Origin: Candidatus Stramentimicrobium fermentans
Lineage (GTDB): Bacteria > Atribacterota > Phoenicimicrobiia > Phoenicimicrobiales > Stramentimicrobiaceae
Direction of reading: 5' to 3'
Assembly (NCBI GenBank): GCA_012520575.1
Contig: JAAYOB010000017.1
Location: 22,832-86,831, forward strand
Length of the DNA stretch: 64,000 nt
Numbering within the stretch: position 1 is the first letter of the stretch; each line of letters opens with the position of its first letter. The notes beneath the pieces were generated by a model. That model had not been told where the DNA came from. It saw nothing but the letters and a program-made list of their open reading frames with translations, and did no database searches. Below, in pieces: positions 42,598 to 52,708 of the stretch. The translations under genes were made by a program, and so were the position numbers.

Positions 42598-44691
42598 ATG
42601 AAAAAATACGCAATTTGTGTATCCTTATTCTTATTTGTGATACTCATAGTATTTTCTATAAGCATAAAATCTTTTTCTGCCGAAGTATCTGTTCAGGAAT
42701 ATCTGAAAGGGAAATTGCCGGCGATATTTAATATCTATTTGGCTTCTTTAGAGGATTTAGATGAACAAGAGGTAGAATTTATAGACCTTCTGGCAAACCT
42801 TCCTGTAGAGGAACAGAGAACTTTTGCCCGAGAAGTGTACGAGGAGGGTTTTTCTCCGGAGCTTCTGGAAAGATTGAGGGATCTTCAGGGAAAGTTAGAA
42901 AAGCCCTATTTAAAGGTCGCCTTTCCCGGGACTGACCGCCAAAAAATTAGCGGAAATCCCATTTTTGTTTTTGGTTGTACCCTGCCTTCACAGAATACAA
43001 AGGTTACAGTCAATGGGGAAGAAGTAGAAAGATACGATGAGCTTACCGGGAATTTTCTTACCTTAGTTGAGATACCGGAAAAAACAGAATTTCCCATTAA
43101 AGTTACCGCTACTTTGGGGGAAGAAGAGACTTCTTTGGAAAGAACAGTAGTTTATGAACCAACATGGCAAGAGATGCCGGAAGAACCGCTGGCCATTCAT
43201 TCTGCTAATGTACAACCCAGGGAGGACCAGATACTTGGTGAGGGTGAGCTCTTGAGGGTGATAGTGCAGGGCAGCCCCGGGGCAGAGGCGGCATTTAAAA
43301 TAGGTAACTCCGGGGCAGAAGTAGCTATGGAAGAACTAAGCATACTGCCTGCTTCTCTAAATGGCAGGGGCATTTATCTGGGGAGTTATCCGGTAAAAGA
43401 GTCGGATATATCGATTAAAGGAAAAGAAGAATGGCAATTTATAACTGTTCTGCTGCGCAGAGGAGGAAAAGAAATAAGCAGGAGACTACCGGGCAAGGTT
43501 TCCCTTACTACCGGGGATACACCCCATATCTTTAAGACTATTAATGAAAGAACAAGGTTTTACCGGATTAATAGAGAATCTTTTAATCTTCAGGGTGTAA
43601 CTTTGGGTGGTGATGGCTGGCTCACTCAGGTTGTGGGTTATGACCTTTTACCGGAGACTTATTTTAAGGTGACGGGCAAAGCAGGGGAATACTTTAGGAT
43701 AAGATTAGGCGCAAATGATTATTTGATACATCAGAGCGATATGGCAGAATACCAGGATGAAGGAGGAGAATTAAATTCAACCCTTTCCGGAATAACCATA
43801 AAGCAGAAAGAGGGAAAATCAGAGGTACGCTTAAATTTTAGCAATAGTAGACATATTCCTTTTCTGATAGAAGATAAATCCGAGCAGCTTTCTATTACTT
43901 TTTATGGAATTGGCCGAAGTGAAAATTTCTCCATCACCGGCTCATCATCCTCTGTCAAAACAATTGAATTAGTGCCTCAAGTAACAGGATTATCAGCTAT
44001 CGAATCAGCTGCGGTTTTGAATATCAAGTTATACCATCCTTTAGTCGGGTATGATTATTTTTGGGATAAATCGGAGCTGGTAATTAGTTTAAGAAAACCC
44101 CCTGCCATTTCTCCGGATAACCCATTGCAGAACAGGATAATAGTGCTTGATCCCGGACATGGTGGAGACGCGGTTGGGGCTATTGGGCCGGGGGATGTAC
44201 CGGAAAAAGTAGTGGTATTGGAAATCAGCAGGTATCTCAAACAGTTATTAGTTGAAAAAGGGGCCCGGGTAATAATGACCCGTTCCGAAGATAGAAATCT
44301 TAGTATTCGAGAAAGAATAGAAAAAGCTGTTGAAGAAGAGGCAGATCTCTTTATCAGTATTCACGCCAACGCTCATGCCCAAGGGGCAGATGCGGTAAGC
44401 TATCACGGTCATATGACTCTTTACAATTATAACTATAATAAGCAATTGGCAGAAATTATTTTAAATAATTTAGCAAAAAAGACGGGCTTACCGAAAACGA
44501 GAGTATGGAAAAGGCCGGATATAGGAGTGTTAAGACGTCCTCAAGTACCCTCTGTTCTGGTGGAGACGGCTTATCTGATGCACCCGAAGGATAATCGTTA
44601 TCTTTTACTGCCGGAGTATCAACATGAATTGGCATTGAGTATCAGAGACGGAATTAGCGATTATTTTCTGAATATAAACTCCTCTAATTAA
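42598..44691 (+). CDS. N-acetylmuramoyl-L-alanine amidase (Amidase_3) with long N-terminal region
   Basis: 697 residues, exported (signal peptide about 1-27). The C-terminal Amidase_3 domain (from about residue 517) has zinc ligands His in LDPGHGG, Glu in VVLEISR and His in SIHANAH, and catalytic Glu in VETAYL. It cuts the amide between MurNAc and the stem peptide of peptidoglycan. The N-terminal 500 residues contain several beta-rich segments, including an AMIN-like block before the enzyme (LNFSNSRHIPFLIED); they may target it to the wall. The ribosome site is weak. Confidence 0.88.
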   Translation: MKKYAICVSLFLFVILIVFSISIKSFSAEVSVQEYLKGKLPAIFNIYLASLEDLDEQEVEFIDLLANLPVEEQRTFAREVYEEGFSPELLERLRDLQGKLEKPYLKVAFPGTDRQKISGNPIFVFGCTLPSQNTKVTVNGEEVERYDELTGNFLTLVEIPEKTEFPIKVTATLGEEETSLERTVVYEPTWQEMPEEPLAIHSANVQPREDQILGEGELLRVIVQGSPGAEAAFKIGNSGAEVAMEELSILPASLNGRGIYLGSYPVKESDISIKGKEEWQFITVLLRRGGKEISRRLPGKVSLTTGDTPHIFKTINERTRFYRINRESFNLQGVTLGGDGWLTQVVGYDLLPETYFKVTGKAGEYFRIRLGANDYLIHQSDMAEYQDEGGELNSTLSGITIKQKEGKSEVRLNFSNSRHIPFLIEDKSEQLSITFYGIGRSENFSITGSSSSVKTIELVPQVTGLSAIESAAVLNIKLYHPLVGYDYFWDKSELVISLRKPPAISPDNPLQNRIIVLDPGHGGDAVGAIGPGDVPEKVVVLEISRYLKQLLVEKGARVIMTRSEDRNLSIRERIEKAVEEEADLFISIHANAHAQGADAVSYHGHMTLYNYNYNKQLAEIILNNLAKKTGLPKTRVWKRPDIGVLRRPQVPSVLVETAYLMHPKDNRYLLLPEYQHELALSIRDGISDYFLNINSSN

Positions 44692-44993
44692 AGAGGAACT
44701 ATCCCCCATTTTACTGTACCAGGAAGTGGAAAAAAATATTTTTAATCACTCTCCAATCAAAAATTGTTATCAAAAATAGAATAGTAAAATAGCAATAACC
44801 CCTAAAATGTTCTATAATAAAAGAAGATAAATATTTAGCCGTTGCAACTTTCAGTTAAATAGCTAGGCGGAGGAGGTTGAAGAATAAAAAAAGAAAGGAG
44901 GTTAGTTGTTTTACTTTTTTGCCGAATAGGAAGTTTTTCAAAAAATCATTGATAACTTGGTAAATAATTTGAATATAGGAGGTATTTTAGTAA
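44692..44993. other. Intergenic stretch before the nucleotidase gene
   Basis: A TATAAT at 44814-44819 may be a -10 box but lacks a clear -35. Two ribosome-site-like runs (GGCGGAGGAGG near 44870 and AAAGGAGG near 44895) precede only very short frames. No riboswitch recognised. Confidence 0.35.
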
Positions 44994-46667
44994 ATGTTTA
45001 GAAATAAAAATGTCCGAAATCTAATCACAACATCACTGCTAACTCTCTTGATTATTTTTAGTGCCACATTCCTTATCTATTCTGCCGAAAAAGAAATAGT
45101 AGTACTCTCTTTTAATGATTTTCATGGCAGTTTAGCCTCTTCCGGGAAAAATGTGGGGGCAGCGAAATTTGTGGATGCCTTAAAAACAGAAAGGGCTAAA
45201 AACCCGGAAGGCACCATTATAGTTTCAGCCGGTGACAGCTATCAGGGGAGTGCCATGTCTAACCTGCTCTATGGTGAGCCGGTTTCAGCCATGTTTAAAG
45301 AAGCAGGAGTGGAATTATCAGCAGTGGGAAACCATGAATTCGATTGGGGAATTGAAAAAATCGGAAAATGGGCTGAAGATGGTAACCTTACTTTCGTCTG
45401 TGCCAATGTTTATGATAAGAGAACAGATGAACCGGTGGATTGGGCAGAGCCCTATGTAATTATTGAAAGGGAAGGGGTAAAGGTTGGATTTATAGGGCTG
45501 GCTACACCGGAGACTGCTTATAAGACCTCGAAAGAAAATGTAGAAAATTATGAGTTTAGAGACCCGGTAGAGAGTTTATCCGAATGGGTACCCGAAGTCC
45601 AATCTAAGGGCGCTGATATAATTGTCGCCCTAACCCATTTAGGTTCTAATCAAGACAAAGATGGAAATATCACCGGGGAAGCAACTGATTTGAGCCGGGT
45701 AGACGGGGTTGATGCCGTTATTTCGGCACATACCCATGCACTTGTTTCAGGAATGGTTAATGGCAAACCATTAGTGCAGGCAAGGAACAATGGAAGAGCG
45801 ATTGCCAAGATCGTCTTCATCGTAGACGATGATAATCGGTTGGTAAGCGCAGAACCATCCGTCGATACCCTCTACGAAAGAGAAGATACCTTGAAGGACG
45901 ACCCCAATATGTTGGCCATATTTCAGAAGTACGAGACAGATTTAGAACCGATTCTAGGCAGAGTATTGGGTGAGACTACCGAAGAGTTAGACCATGACCG
46001 CTGGGCCGGACCCTCCCTCTTAGGAGAATGGTCTTGTCAGGTTATGCAGGATAAAGTCGGTGCCCAGATTGGTATGACCAATGGCGGAGGGCTAAGAACT
46101 CCCATACCGGCCGGTAAAATTACCGCGGGCAAACTTTACGAGGTAATGCCCTTTGATAATACACTCTACGTGTTAAAAATATCCGGGGCTGATGTGAAAG
46201 CCAATATTGAACACGGGATAATGAATGAAGACATCGGGTGGATTCAAATTTCAGGGGTAAAGGTTACCTATGATAAAGATGCCGAACCGGGTAGCCGAAT
46301 TACCAATATGGTTTTAGCAGATGGAACTCCGGTAGAGATGGATAAATACTATACTGTGGTGACCAATGACTTTATGGCTACCGGTGGAGATAACTATGAC
46401 TTCTCCCGTGCTATAGAGACTGAAGATACCTTCTTACCTGTCAGAGATGCTCTAATGGAAGCGGTGGAAAAAGCAGGTACCATTTCACCGGTAAGGCAGA
46501 ATTGGTTAGCCGAGGCAAAAGAACTAAAAACCTATGTGGTAATTTCCGGGGATTCAATCTGGAAAATTGCCCGGAAATTTGGCACTACCATGGAACAGAT
46601 TATCGAGCTGAATGAATTGGTAAATCCGAGATTTATACTGCCCGGACAGGAGTTAATAGTTCCATAG
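44994..46667 (+). CDS. Exported 5'-nucleotidase/metallophosphatase with C-terminal LysM
   Basis: 557 residues: signal peptide (about 1-30), calcineurin-like metallophosphatase domain, 5_nucleotid_C domain, one LysM. The metal motifs are SFNDFHGS, SAGDSYQG, GNHEFDWG, THLGSNQD and SAHTHA. The C domain has NGGGLRTPIP and TNDFMATGGDNYDF. LysM (about 512-557, YVVISGDSIWKIARKFGTT) binds peptidoglycan glycan. It hydrolyses nucleotides or related phosphoesters outside the membrane for phosphate and nucleoside salvage. Start after GGAGG. Followed by a good terminator. Confidence 0.9.
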   Translation: MFRNKNVRNLITTSLLTLLIIFSATFLIYSAEKEIVVLSFNDFHGSLASSGKNVGAAKFVDALKTERAKNPEGTIIVSAGDSYQGSAMSNLLYGEPVSAMFKEAGVELSAVGNHEFDWGIEKIGKWAEDGNLTFVCANVYDKRTDEPVDWAEPYVIIEREGVKVGFIGLATPETAYKTSKENVENYEFRDPVESLSEWVPEVQSKGADIIVALTHLGSNQDKDGNITGEATDLSRVDGVDAVISAHTHALVSGMVNGKPLVQARNNGRAIAKIVFIVDDDNRLVSAEPSVDTLYEREDTLKDDPNMLAIFQKYETDLEPILGRVLGETTEELDHDRWAGPSLLGEWSCQVMQDKVGAQIGMTNGGGLRTPIPAGKITAGKLYEVMPFDNTLYVLKISGADVKANIEHGIMNEDIGWIQISGVKVTYDKDAEPGSRITNMVLADGTPVEMDKYYTVVTNDFMATGGDNYDFSRAIETEDTFLPVRDALMEAVEKAGTISPVRQNWLAEAKELKTYVVISGDSIWKIARKFGTTMEQIIELNELVNPRFILPGQELIVP

Positions 46668-46689
46668 GACTGTTTCAGAATAAAATGAG

Positions 46690-46736
46690 GCGGGTGATCT
46701 TTTGTTAAATCTAAACGGATTACCCGCTTTTTTTAT
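46690..46736 (+). terminator. Rho-independent terminator after the nucleotidase gene
   Basis: GCGGGTGATC (46690-46699) pairs with GATTACCCGC (46718-46727) with one G-U pair, followed by a run of seven or more T. It ends 5'-nucleotidase transcription. Confidence 0.85.
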
Positions 46737-46896
46737 TTACTATTCTTTCATAACTTCTTCCATAAACCATATACTGCCAAATAAACCATCTTCCTCTCTA
46801 TTAATCTAAAGGCAGATAAGAACAAATATTCAAAATAAAGATGAAAAAATTTACAGGTGTGGTATGCTATAAAATAAAAAAGCGAGATGCTCTGTT

Positions 46897-47496
46897 ATGA
46901 GTTTAAAATTATTTCAGATTGTAGCAATCATGCTATTACTGTTTTTTTCTATCTATATCTCTGATTTTCGAAATAAAAAAGGGATGCGTCCACTCCTAAA
47001 CTCCAGGATCCTGTTTATTTTAAAGATTTTTTACTTCATTCCAATTTTTATTTATCTCTATGTAATTTTTAATTTAACACAGATTCTGCCATTTAGTTAT
47101 TTTGGCCTTATTTTTACCTTTGTCGGCACTTTATTAGTAGTAAAGGCGAAGTTTGATTTAGGGAAATATCATACCTGGGCAGGGCAAATACTATTTTCTA
47201 CCAGGGTTATTACCGGGGGGATCTATTCTTTTATCAGACATCCCATCTATACCGGTATTGGGGTATTCATGTTAGGCGGTGTCATGATTGGAATTCACAA
47301 TAATCCCTTTTCTGCTTTAGAGACAGCAGTAATAATCTTTTTTGTAATTTTAATTCAGCTTTTTCTGATTATATCAGCGGCGAAAGAAAGTATTTTTTTA
47401 CAGGACAAATTTGGAAAGCAGTTTATGGAATATAAAAAACAGGTACATGCTTTTCTGCCTTTTAGAAAATACAATCCGGCCGAGGATTTTAATTAA
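46897..47496 (+). CDS. Isoprenylcysteine carboxyl methyltransferase-family membrane protein
   Basis: 199 residues with about five membrane helices. GGIYSFIRHPIYTGIGVFML is the diagnostic motif of the ICMT/PEMT-type methyltransferase family, with the RHP that binds S-adenosylmethionine, and the C-terminal KEEFGKQF-like DKFGKQFMEYKKQV also fits. The physiological methyl acceptor in bacteria is unknown; phospholipid or isoprenoid-like lipids are possible. It stands in a run of co-directed small genes; no strong ribosome site. Confidence 0.8.
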   Translation: MSLKLFQIVAIMLLLFFSIYISDFRNKKGMRPLLNSRILFILKIFYFIPIFIYLYVIFNLTQILPFSYFGLIFTFVGTLLVVKAKFDLGKYHTWAGQILFSTRVITGGIYSFIRHPIYTGIGVFMLGGVMIGIHNNPFSALETAVIIFFVILIQLFLIISAAKESIFLQDKFGKQFMEYKKQVHAFLPFRKYNPAEDFN

Positions 47497-47572
47497 ACAT
47501 TGCTGAAATAATTATTACTATATAAAACGGAAACAGTATCTTCATAGAAAATAATAAATAAAAAAGAAAAAA

Positions 47573-48043
47573 ATGATTCTTGTTTTAGGAATTATCTTAA
47601 ATATAGTTGGTATTATTGGTGTGGTTATGCCGGCTATGCCCGGTATTGTGCTGAACTTTGCTGCATTAATTCTACTCTATATAGACAGAGGAGAACAGGC
47701 AGTCGGCTTAAATGTCCTTATAATGTTCGGTCTCCTATCATTTCTGGCCAGTACCCTAGATTACATTCTTCCCCTCCTAGGAGCTAAAAAATTTGGAGCA
47801 TCACGTTCAGGTATTGGAGGCGCTGTGGTGGGAATGATAATAGGTATATTATTCTTCCCTCCTATTGGTCTTTTTGCCGGGCTCTTGCTGGGCGCTTTTG
47901 CGGGAGAGCTGTTAGCGGGTAAGGATTATTCCCGAGCCTTTAAAGCAGGCTTCGCCACCTTTTTGGGTAGCCTTACCTCTATTGCCGTTAAACTCACCTT
48001 AGCACTGGTGATGACTTTCTATTACCTCTGGCATCTCTTTTAA
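47573..48043 (+). CDS. DUF456-family membrane protein
   Basis: 156 residues, four hydrophobic segments. The opening GVVMPAMPGIVLNF and the glycine-rich loop GAKKFGASRSGIGGAVVGMI are typical of DUF456. Glycine-zipper-like spacing in the third and fourth helices. No biochemical role is known. It follows the methyltransferase by 76 bases, probably in one transcript. Confidence 0.82.
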   Translation: MILVLGIILNIVGIIGVVMPAMPGIVLNFAALILLYIDRGEQAVGLNVLIMFGLLSFLASTLDYILPLLGAKKFGASRSGIGGAVVGMIIGILFFPPIGLFAGLLLGAFAGELLAGKDYSRAFKAGFATFLGSLTSIAVKLTLALVMTFYYLWHLF

Positions 48044-48233
48044 TAATTGGGAAAATGCAGTATTAAAAGAACCGGCAAATGAAAATCTTATCAATATAGA
48101 CGAAATGACGGTCTAATTCTTTTCTTTTTTGAAACGATTTCCGGTAAGAGGGCTATTTATAAAATAACTGTGTCAGGAACCGCTCACCGGTCTGTTGAAG
48201 GTAAAACTTTATTAATGAACAAAGGAGAAAACA

Positions 48234-48773
48234 ATGCTATCTGTAATTAAAAAAAGGAGAAGCATCCGACTGTTTCAGGATAAGAGAGTGGAGCAGGAAA
48301 AAATTAAACAACTTATAGAGTCGGCATTGCTCGCCCCCTCTTCTAAGGGCAATAATCCCTGGCAGTTCATTGTGGTAGAGGACCGGAATATTATAAACAA
48401 ATTATCAGTGTCAAAAGAGAATGGCGCGAAGTTTTTAGTCGGAGCACCGCTGGCTATAGCGGTACTGGCAGATCCTCAACAGTCTGATGTTTGGGTTGAG
48501 GATGCCTCTATTGCCACTACCTTCCTTATTTTAACTGCTCAGTCCCTGGATTTAGGAAGCTGCTGGATACAGCTCAGAAAGAGGTATTGTACTGATGACC
48601 AGGATTCCGAAGAATATGTAAAAAAATTACTTGCTGTACCTGATAATTTACGTGTTTTATGTTTAATTGCAATAGGATATCCTGCTGAAATCAAACCGGA
48701 AAAGACCCTCCCGGAGCAGAAATTAAAGGAAGTCTTCCTCAACCTTTATGGGAAACAGTGCAATTTTGATTGA
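48234..48773 (+). CDS. Nitroreductase-family flavoprotein
   Basis: 179 residues. RRSIRLFQDKRVEQEKI and ALLAPSSKGNNPWQF are the FMN-binding opening motifs of the family, and a C-terminal LIAIGYPAEIKP closes the fold. Members transfer electrons from NAD(P)H to nitro, quinone or enone compounds. The start ATG follows AAAGGAG. The physiological substrate is open. Confidence 0.88.
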   Translation: MLSVIKKRRSIRLFQDKRVEQEKIKQLIESALLAPSSKGNNPWQFIVVEDRNIINKLSVSKENGAKFLVGAPLAIAVLADPQQSDVWVEDASIATTFLILTAQSLDLGSCWIQLRKRYCTDDQDSEEYVKKLLAVPDNLRVLCLIAIGYPAEIKPEKTLPEQKLKEVFLNLYGKQCNFD

Positions 48774-48808
48774 ATAAAATCTAAGACAGAGAAATAAGAA
48801 GGTATGGT

Positions 48809-50077
48809 ATGGCAGAAAAAATCGGATTAGTTTTAGAGGGCGGAGGTGCTAAAGGTGCCTATGAAATAGGTGCCTGTAAAGCCTTAGAGGAGATAGGGAT
48901 CAACATTACCGCTGTAACCGGAACCTCGGTAGGAGCTTTAAATGGTGCTCTGGTTGCCCAGCATGAAATAGATAAAGCTTATCGGCTCTGGTCTAATATA
49001 GAACCATCACAAGTTATGAATATTGAACGGGAAAAAATAGATAAATTATTCCGCTTAGAAATAAATCCTACTGATATCCGTTATTATCTAAGAAAGTTGA
49101 GAGAAATTATCACAGAGGGTGGTATCGATGTTTCTCCCCTACAGAAGCTAATCAAAGAGAATATTAACGAAGAAAAACTTCGTAAATCAGATATCGACTT
49201 TGGAATGGTGACCGTCTCTTTAACCAATCGACGGGCTCTGGAGCTTTTTGTAGAGGATATTCCCAAAGGTCAGATAGCTGATTATCTTTTTGCCAGCGCC
49301 AATTTTCCTCTTTTTCGGTCAGCAAAAATTGATGATAAAGTCTATCTGGATGGGGGAATTTATGACAATCTGCCCATGCGTATGCTGGTAGAACGTGGTT
49401 ATAAATCCCTCATCACCATACAGGTAGGAGGATTAAGTAGAAAGAGGAAGGTAAATACCGAAAAATTACATATTATCGATGTTAAGGCTAAAGAGCATCT
49501 GGGCGGGACCTTAAATTTTAGTGGTGATCAGGCTCAGCGGAATTTAAAGCTAGGTTATTTTGACGCCTATCGGGTTTTAAAAAATTTGGCAGGCCAACAT
49601 TATTATGTTGAATTGGAACACGAGGAAGATTATTTTCTTGATTATTTCAGCAATCTGAACCCTGAAGTAATTATTACAGTTGCGAAAACCCTGGGACTGG
49701 AGCGGAATATGTCTGAGCGCAGGCTCCTCTTTGAAAAAATATTGCCTAAATTAGTGGAGATATTTAAATTACCGGAAAATTGCGGCTATCAGGATATAGC
49801 TCTGACTTTGGTAGAGAAGTTGGCGCAAGAGGTAGAGGTGGATCGATTTCAAATTTATTCTTTTTCCGATTTAATCGATGCCGTTTTGAAAGCTTATAGC
49901 CGGAATAGGAATAAAAAAAGAGATAACAAAAAAGAAGAGAGCATCGTCTCTTATTTTGGATTTCTTTCCCTCTTCAGCGGGAACCAAATGTTAAAAAGAA
50001 TAACCCGGGATTTACTCAATGAAGATGTCATTCACTCCTGGCATGGGGCTCGCGACAAGACAGAAAGCTCAGAATAA
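48809..50077 (+). CDS. Patatin-like phospholipase (RssA/YlbK type)
   Basis: 422 residues. LEGGGAKGAYEIGACKAL is the oxyanion hole, GTSVGALNG carries the nucleophilic Ser, and LDGGIYDNLP gives the catalytic Asp. No signal peptide, so it acts in the cytosol or at the inner membrane face. After the patatin domain (about 1-240) follow about 180 residues of charged helical sequence with no recognised family. Probably a lipid acyl hydrolase involved in membrane turnover. Confidence 0.88.
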   Translation: MAEKIGLVLEGGGAKGAYEIGACKALEEIGINITAVTGTSVGALNGALVAQHEIDKAYRLWSNIEPSQVMNIEREKIDKLFRLEINPTDIRYYLRKLREIITEGGIDVSPLQKLIKENINEEKLRKSDIDFGMVTVSLTNRRALELFVEDIPKGQIADYLFASANFPLFRSAKIDDKVYLDGGIYDNLPMRMLVERGYKSLITIQVGGLSRKRKVNTEKLHIIDVKAKEHLGGTLNFSGDQAQRNLKLGYFDAYRVLKNLAGQHYYVELEHEEDYFLDYFSNLNPEVIITVAKTLGLERNMSERRLLFEKILPKLVEIFKLPENCGYQDIALTLVEKLAQEVEVDRFQIYSFSDLIDAVLKAYSRNRNKKRDNKKEESIVSYFGFLSLFSGNQMLKRITRDLLNEDVIHSWHGARDKTESSE

Positions 50078-50165
50078 TAAAAATAACCCGGCTTATACGA
50101 TTAAATACTCCTATTTTTGTTTTGTTTATTCTTTGTGTGTCTTGCGTGTGGAACCCGGAGGAATC

Positions 50166-50804
50166 TTACAAGGAAAAGGAACATCCGCAATAGTTCTGAC
50201 GATAGAGCCCATACCGTTTGGATAAAAGTACAGAATGCCGAAAGCCGTCTTTCTTTTTAAAATCGCTGAACAGGTAGTTTAGATTATAAGCTGAGGCAAT
50301 CTTTCCGCCTAGCTCGTTAATCGTCTCAGAGTTTTTATGAGGACTGATGGTCAAGGTTGTAGTAAAGTAAGGGCACCCCAGCTCAACCGCCTTTTGAGCA
50401 GTCTTTTCCAATCGTAGTTCATAGCACTTAACGCAGCGTGCCTGTCCTTCTTTTTCTTGCTCTAATCCTTCCACTCTTTGATAGAAAACCTCAGGTTCAT
50501 AATTACCTATAATTAAATCAACTTCCTCGTTTAGCGGTAATTCTTTTAAAAGTCTAATCTGGTCTTTCAATCTTTTTTCATATTCATCTTCAGGATAAAT
50601 ATTAGGATTATAAAAAAATACAGTTATCAGAAAATAAGGGGATAAATACTCTAAGACATAACTGCTGCAAGAGGCACAACAGCTATGCAGTAAGAGACGG
50701 GGGAGAGAGCCGCTTTCTCTTATCTCCTTTATTTTTAAATCTAACCATTGTTGAAATGTATTAGATGGAGTGAGTTCTATAATAGTGTCTACCTCCCTAT
50801 CCAT
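50166..50804 (-). CDS. queH: Epoxyqueuosine reductase QueH
   Basis: 212 residues. The family pattern is complete: HSCCASCSS near the N-terminus, CVKCYELRLEKTA in the middle, TISPHKNSE, and a C-terminal YCGCSFS. The cysteines hold a 4Fe-4S cluster and an iron site. QueH reduces epoxyqueuosine in tRNA to queuosine without needing cobalamin. It overlaps the preceding transporter gene by 16 bases. No other queuosine genes are in the window. Confidence 0.92.
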   Translation of the reverse strand: MDREVDTIIELTPSNTFQQWLDLKIKEIRESGSLPRLLLHSCCASCSSYVLEYLSPYFLITVFFYNPNIYPEDEYEKRLKDQIRLLKELPLNEEVDLIIGNYEPEVFYQRVEGLEQEKEGQARCVKCYELRLEKTAQKAVELGCPYFTTTLTISPHKNSETINELGGKIASAYNLNYLFSDFKKKDGFRHSVLLSKRYGLYRQNYCGCSFSL

Positions 50805-51673
50805 ACCATAAAAAGAGCGTAGACGGTAGTAAAAATTGCGCCTGGCAATGATGCCACCTGATCGAATAAGAGCAGAGCCAGTGCGGAAGAAAAGGCAGAA
50901 TTTTTTATAGTCCCTAACAATATCAAAGTAATCGCTTCATCCTCTTTAATACCGAATTTTTTAAAAAGGAATTGGAGCAAATAGAATAAAGGGAAGGTAG
51001 TAAGTAAAGCTATGACCATAATTAGAAATAAGTCATTAAAGTTCTTTAAAAATATGTTTTTATTTAAACCGATTAAATTAAAAATAAACACAAAGAAGCT
51101 CCAATTAATAATGTAATCTTTAATCGGTCTGATAATGGTATCTATTTTTTTCAGTAATAATACTCGGGAAACCAAAATAGGTAAAATGATGAGGTAGAAC
51201 AAGTTGAGTAATAAAAAAGAGAAAGGGAAGGTTTTAGCTTCGGGAACCAGCAATAAGAGCAGCGGAGTAATGATTAAGGCGGCAAGATAGGCACCGAAAG
51301 AGGCCAACAATGCCAAAAAAAGGTTGCCCGAGAGGATTGCAGCGAAGGGAATAACGGCTGCTCCGGGCGGCCCGGCAGCAACTAAAATCATTCCGGTTCT
51401 TAGTTTAATCTCCGGAACAAAAAGATAAGTGAGAATCAAAATAAGTGAGCCCAACACAAAATAACACATCAGTGTTCCAAGGGCAAGCGGTTTGGGCAAC
51501 TTTCGCCAATCCAACATATTTTTGTTGGATATATCGGTAAGGGACAAGGTCATAATGACTACTAAAGAAGGAATAGTCAAAGACTTGGTATATTGTGCTA
51601 TATCAGAGATTAAGAACCCTAATACTAAGGATAGTGACAGGACCAAATTACGATTTTTGAACAATTTTAGCAT
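50789..51673 (-). CDS. Bile acid:sodium symporter-family (BASS) transporter
   Basis: 294 residues, about nine to ten hydrophobic helices. AAGPPGAAVIPFAAILSG is the hallmark of the crossover helix of SBF/BASS transporters, and a second repeat (LLGTIKNSAFSSALAL) matches the partner crossover. Sodium-driven uptake of an organic anion is the expected activity; ligands in bacteria include pantoate, keto acids and bile acids. It overlaps queH, suggesting joint transcription rather than joint function. Confidence 0.82.
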   Translation of the reverse strand: MLKLFKNRNLVLSLSLVLGFLISDIAQYTKSLTIPSLVVIMTLSLTDISNKNMLDWRKLPKPLALGTLMCYFVLGSLILILTYLFVPEIKLRTGMILVAAGPPGAAVIPFAAILSGNLFLALLASFGAYLAALIITPLLLLLVPEAKTFPFSFLLLNLFYLIILPILVSRVLLLKKIDTIIRPIKDYIINWSFFVFIFNLIGLNKNIFLKNFNDLFLIMVIALLTTFPLFYLLQFLFKKFGIKEDEAITLILLGTIKNSAFSSALALLLFDQVASLPGAIFTTVYALFMVWIGR

Positions 51674-51970
51674 ATTAATCAGAATCTTTCTTAGGATTAT
51701 TTTGAACTATAATCGAGACTGCTATTTTAATTTAAGAGTTTTGGAGTAAACTTTTACTATTATAAGCCATTAATCTTATAATACAAGATGAGATAGATAC
51801 TTTTTTATTAATGGTGAAAGTAGGTCATTTTAATATCGACAGAGATAAACAGGTAAAGAGCCCAATGTGGATGGAAAAGTTTTTGGATAACCCATTGTGA
51901 GGAAAAGGCAGTAACAACATTTCTATGGTTTTTATGCTACCGTTTAAGTTTTAATATTTTTTTATCTATA

Positions 51971-52708
51971 TTATTTAGACCATTCTTCCAACAATTCGTT
52001 AGCCCTCTTACTGAAATAAGGATGGCCGCTCTGTGCTGCCTGCTTTAACAGTTCGATAGCCCGGTCTTTTTTCTTACGGTCTTTTAAAAGCTCAGCATAG
52101 TAGACCAGCCCTTCGGGATTGTCGGGAAAAAGAGCATAGTATTCTTCGAAGTATTTTTCGGAAGTCTTTTCCTTTTGATAGGGCCAGGGTAATTGATGCC
52201 ACATTCTGGCTAATGACAGGATCGGAGCGGCATCATCGTACATTTTATCAATCTCATAGGCTCTTTCAAATGCTTTTTCGGTTTTAGTTCTCAGACCTTC
52301 TTTAATAGCTTTCAATATACTGATACCATCAGAGTAAGTAGCGGCACTTAAACCATAAAATAGATTCCCTTCCACCCGGTCCGGTTCCATGTCTCTTGCT
52401 ACCTCTGCGTACTTTAAACCCTCCTTCCCGTACGTTTTACAGATATTTTTCCAGTCATCAACCTCTGCCTGCAGAGATAAATCAGCATATCTCCTTAGGG
52501 CACGAGCCATCTTCCAGTTAGCCTCATAACTGTCCGGATTTTCTTCTACCGCTTTACGATAAAGGGAGAGAGATTTTATGGCACTCTCTAAGCTATCTTC
52601 TTCATAAATAGCCTCTGCCTGAGTAAGATAGTCTGCTGCCATTGCCATAACCGGGATTGTTAAAAATAATACTAACAGCCAGAATAAGGAAGCTGCTCTT
52701 TTCCTCAT
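51971..52708 (-). CDS. Exported TPR-type protein
   Basis: 245 residues: signal peptide (about 1-24, ending AMAAD), then helical repeats including SYEANWKMARALRRYADLS and a C-terminal YYAELLKDRKKKDRAIELLK. The pattern resembles TPR proteins such as the TatT-type accessory of some TRAP systems, but no such transporter is adjacent. It has a strong ribosome site (AAAGGAGGG on the minus strand) and its own unit. Confidence 0.75.
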   Translation of the reverse strand: MRKRAASLFWLLVLFLTIPVMAMAADYLTQAEAIYEEDSLESAIKSLSLYRKAVEENPDSYEANWKMARALRRYADLSLQAEVDDWKNICKTYGKEGLKYAEVARDMEPDRVEGNLFYGLSAATYSDGISILKAIKEGLRTKTEKAFERAYEIDKMYDDAAPILSLARMWHQLPWPYQKEKTSEKYFEEYYALFPDNPEGLVYYAELLKDRKKKDRAIELLKQAAQSGHPYFSKRANELLEEWSK

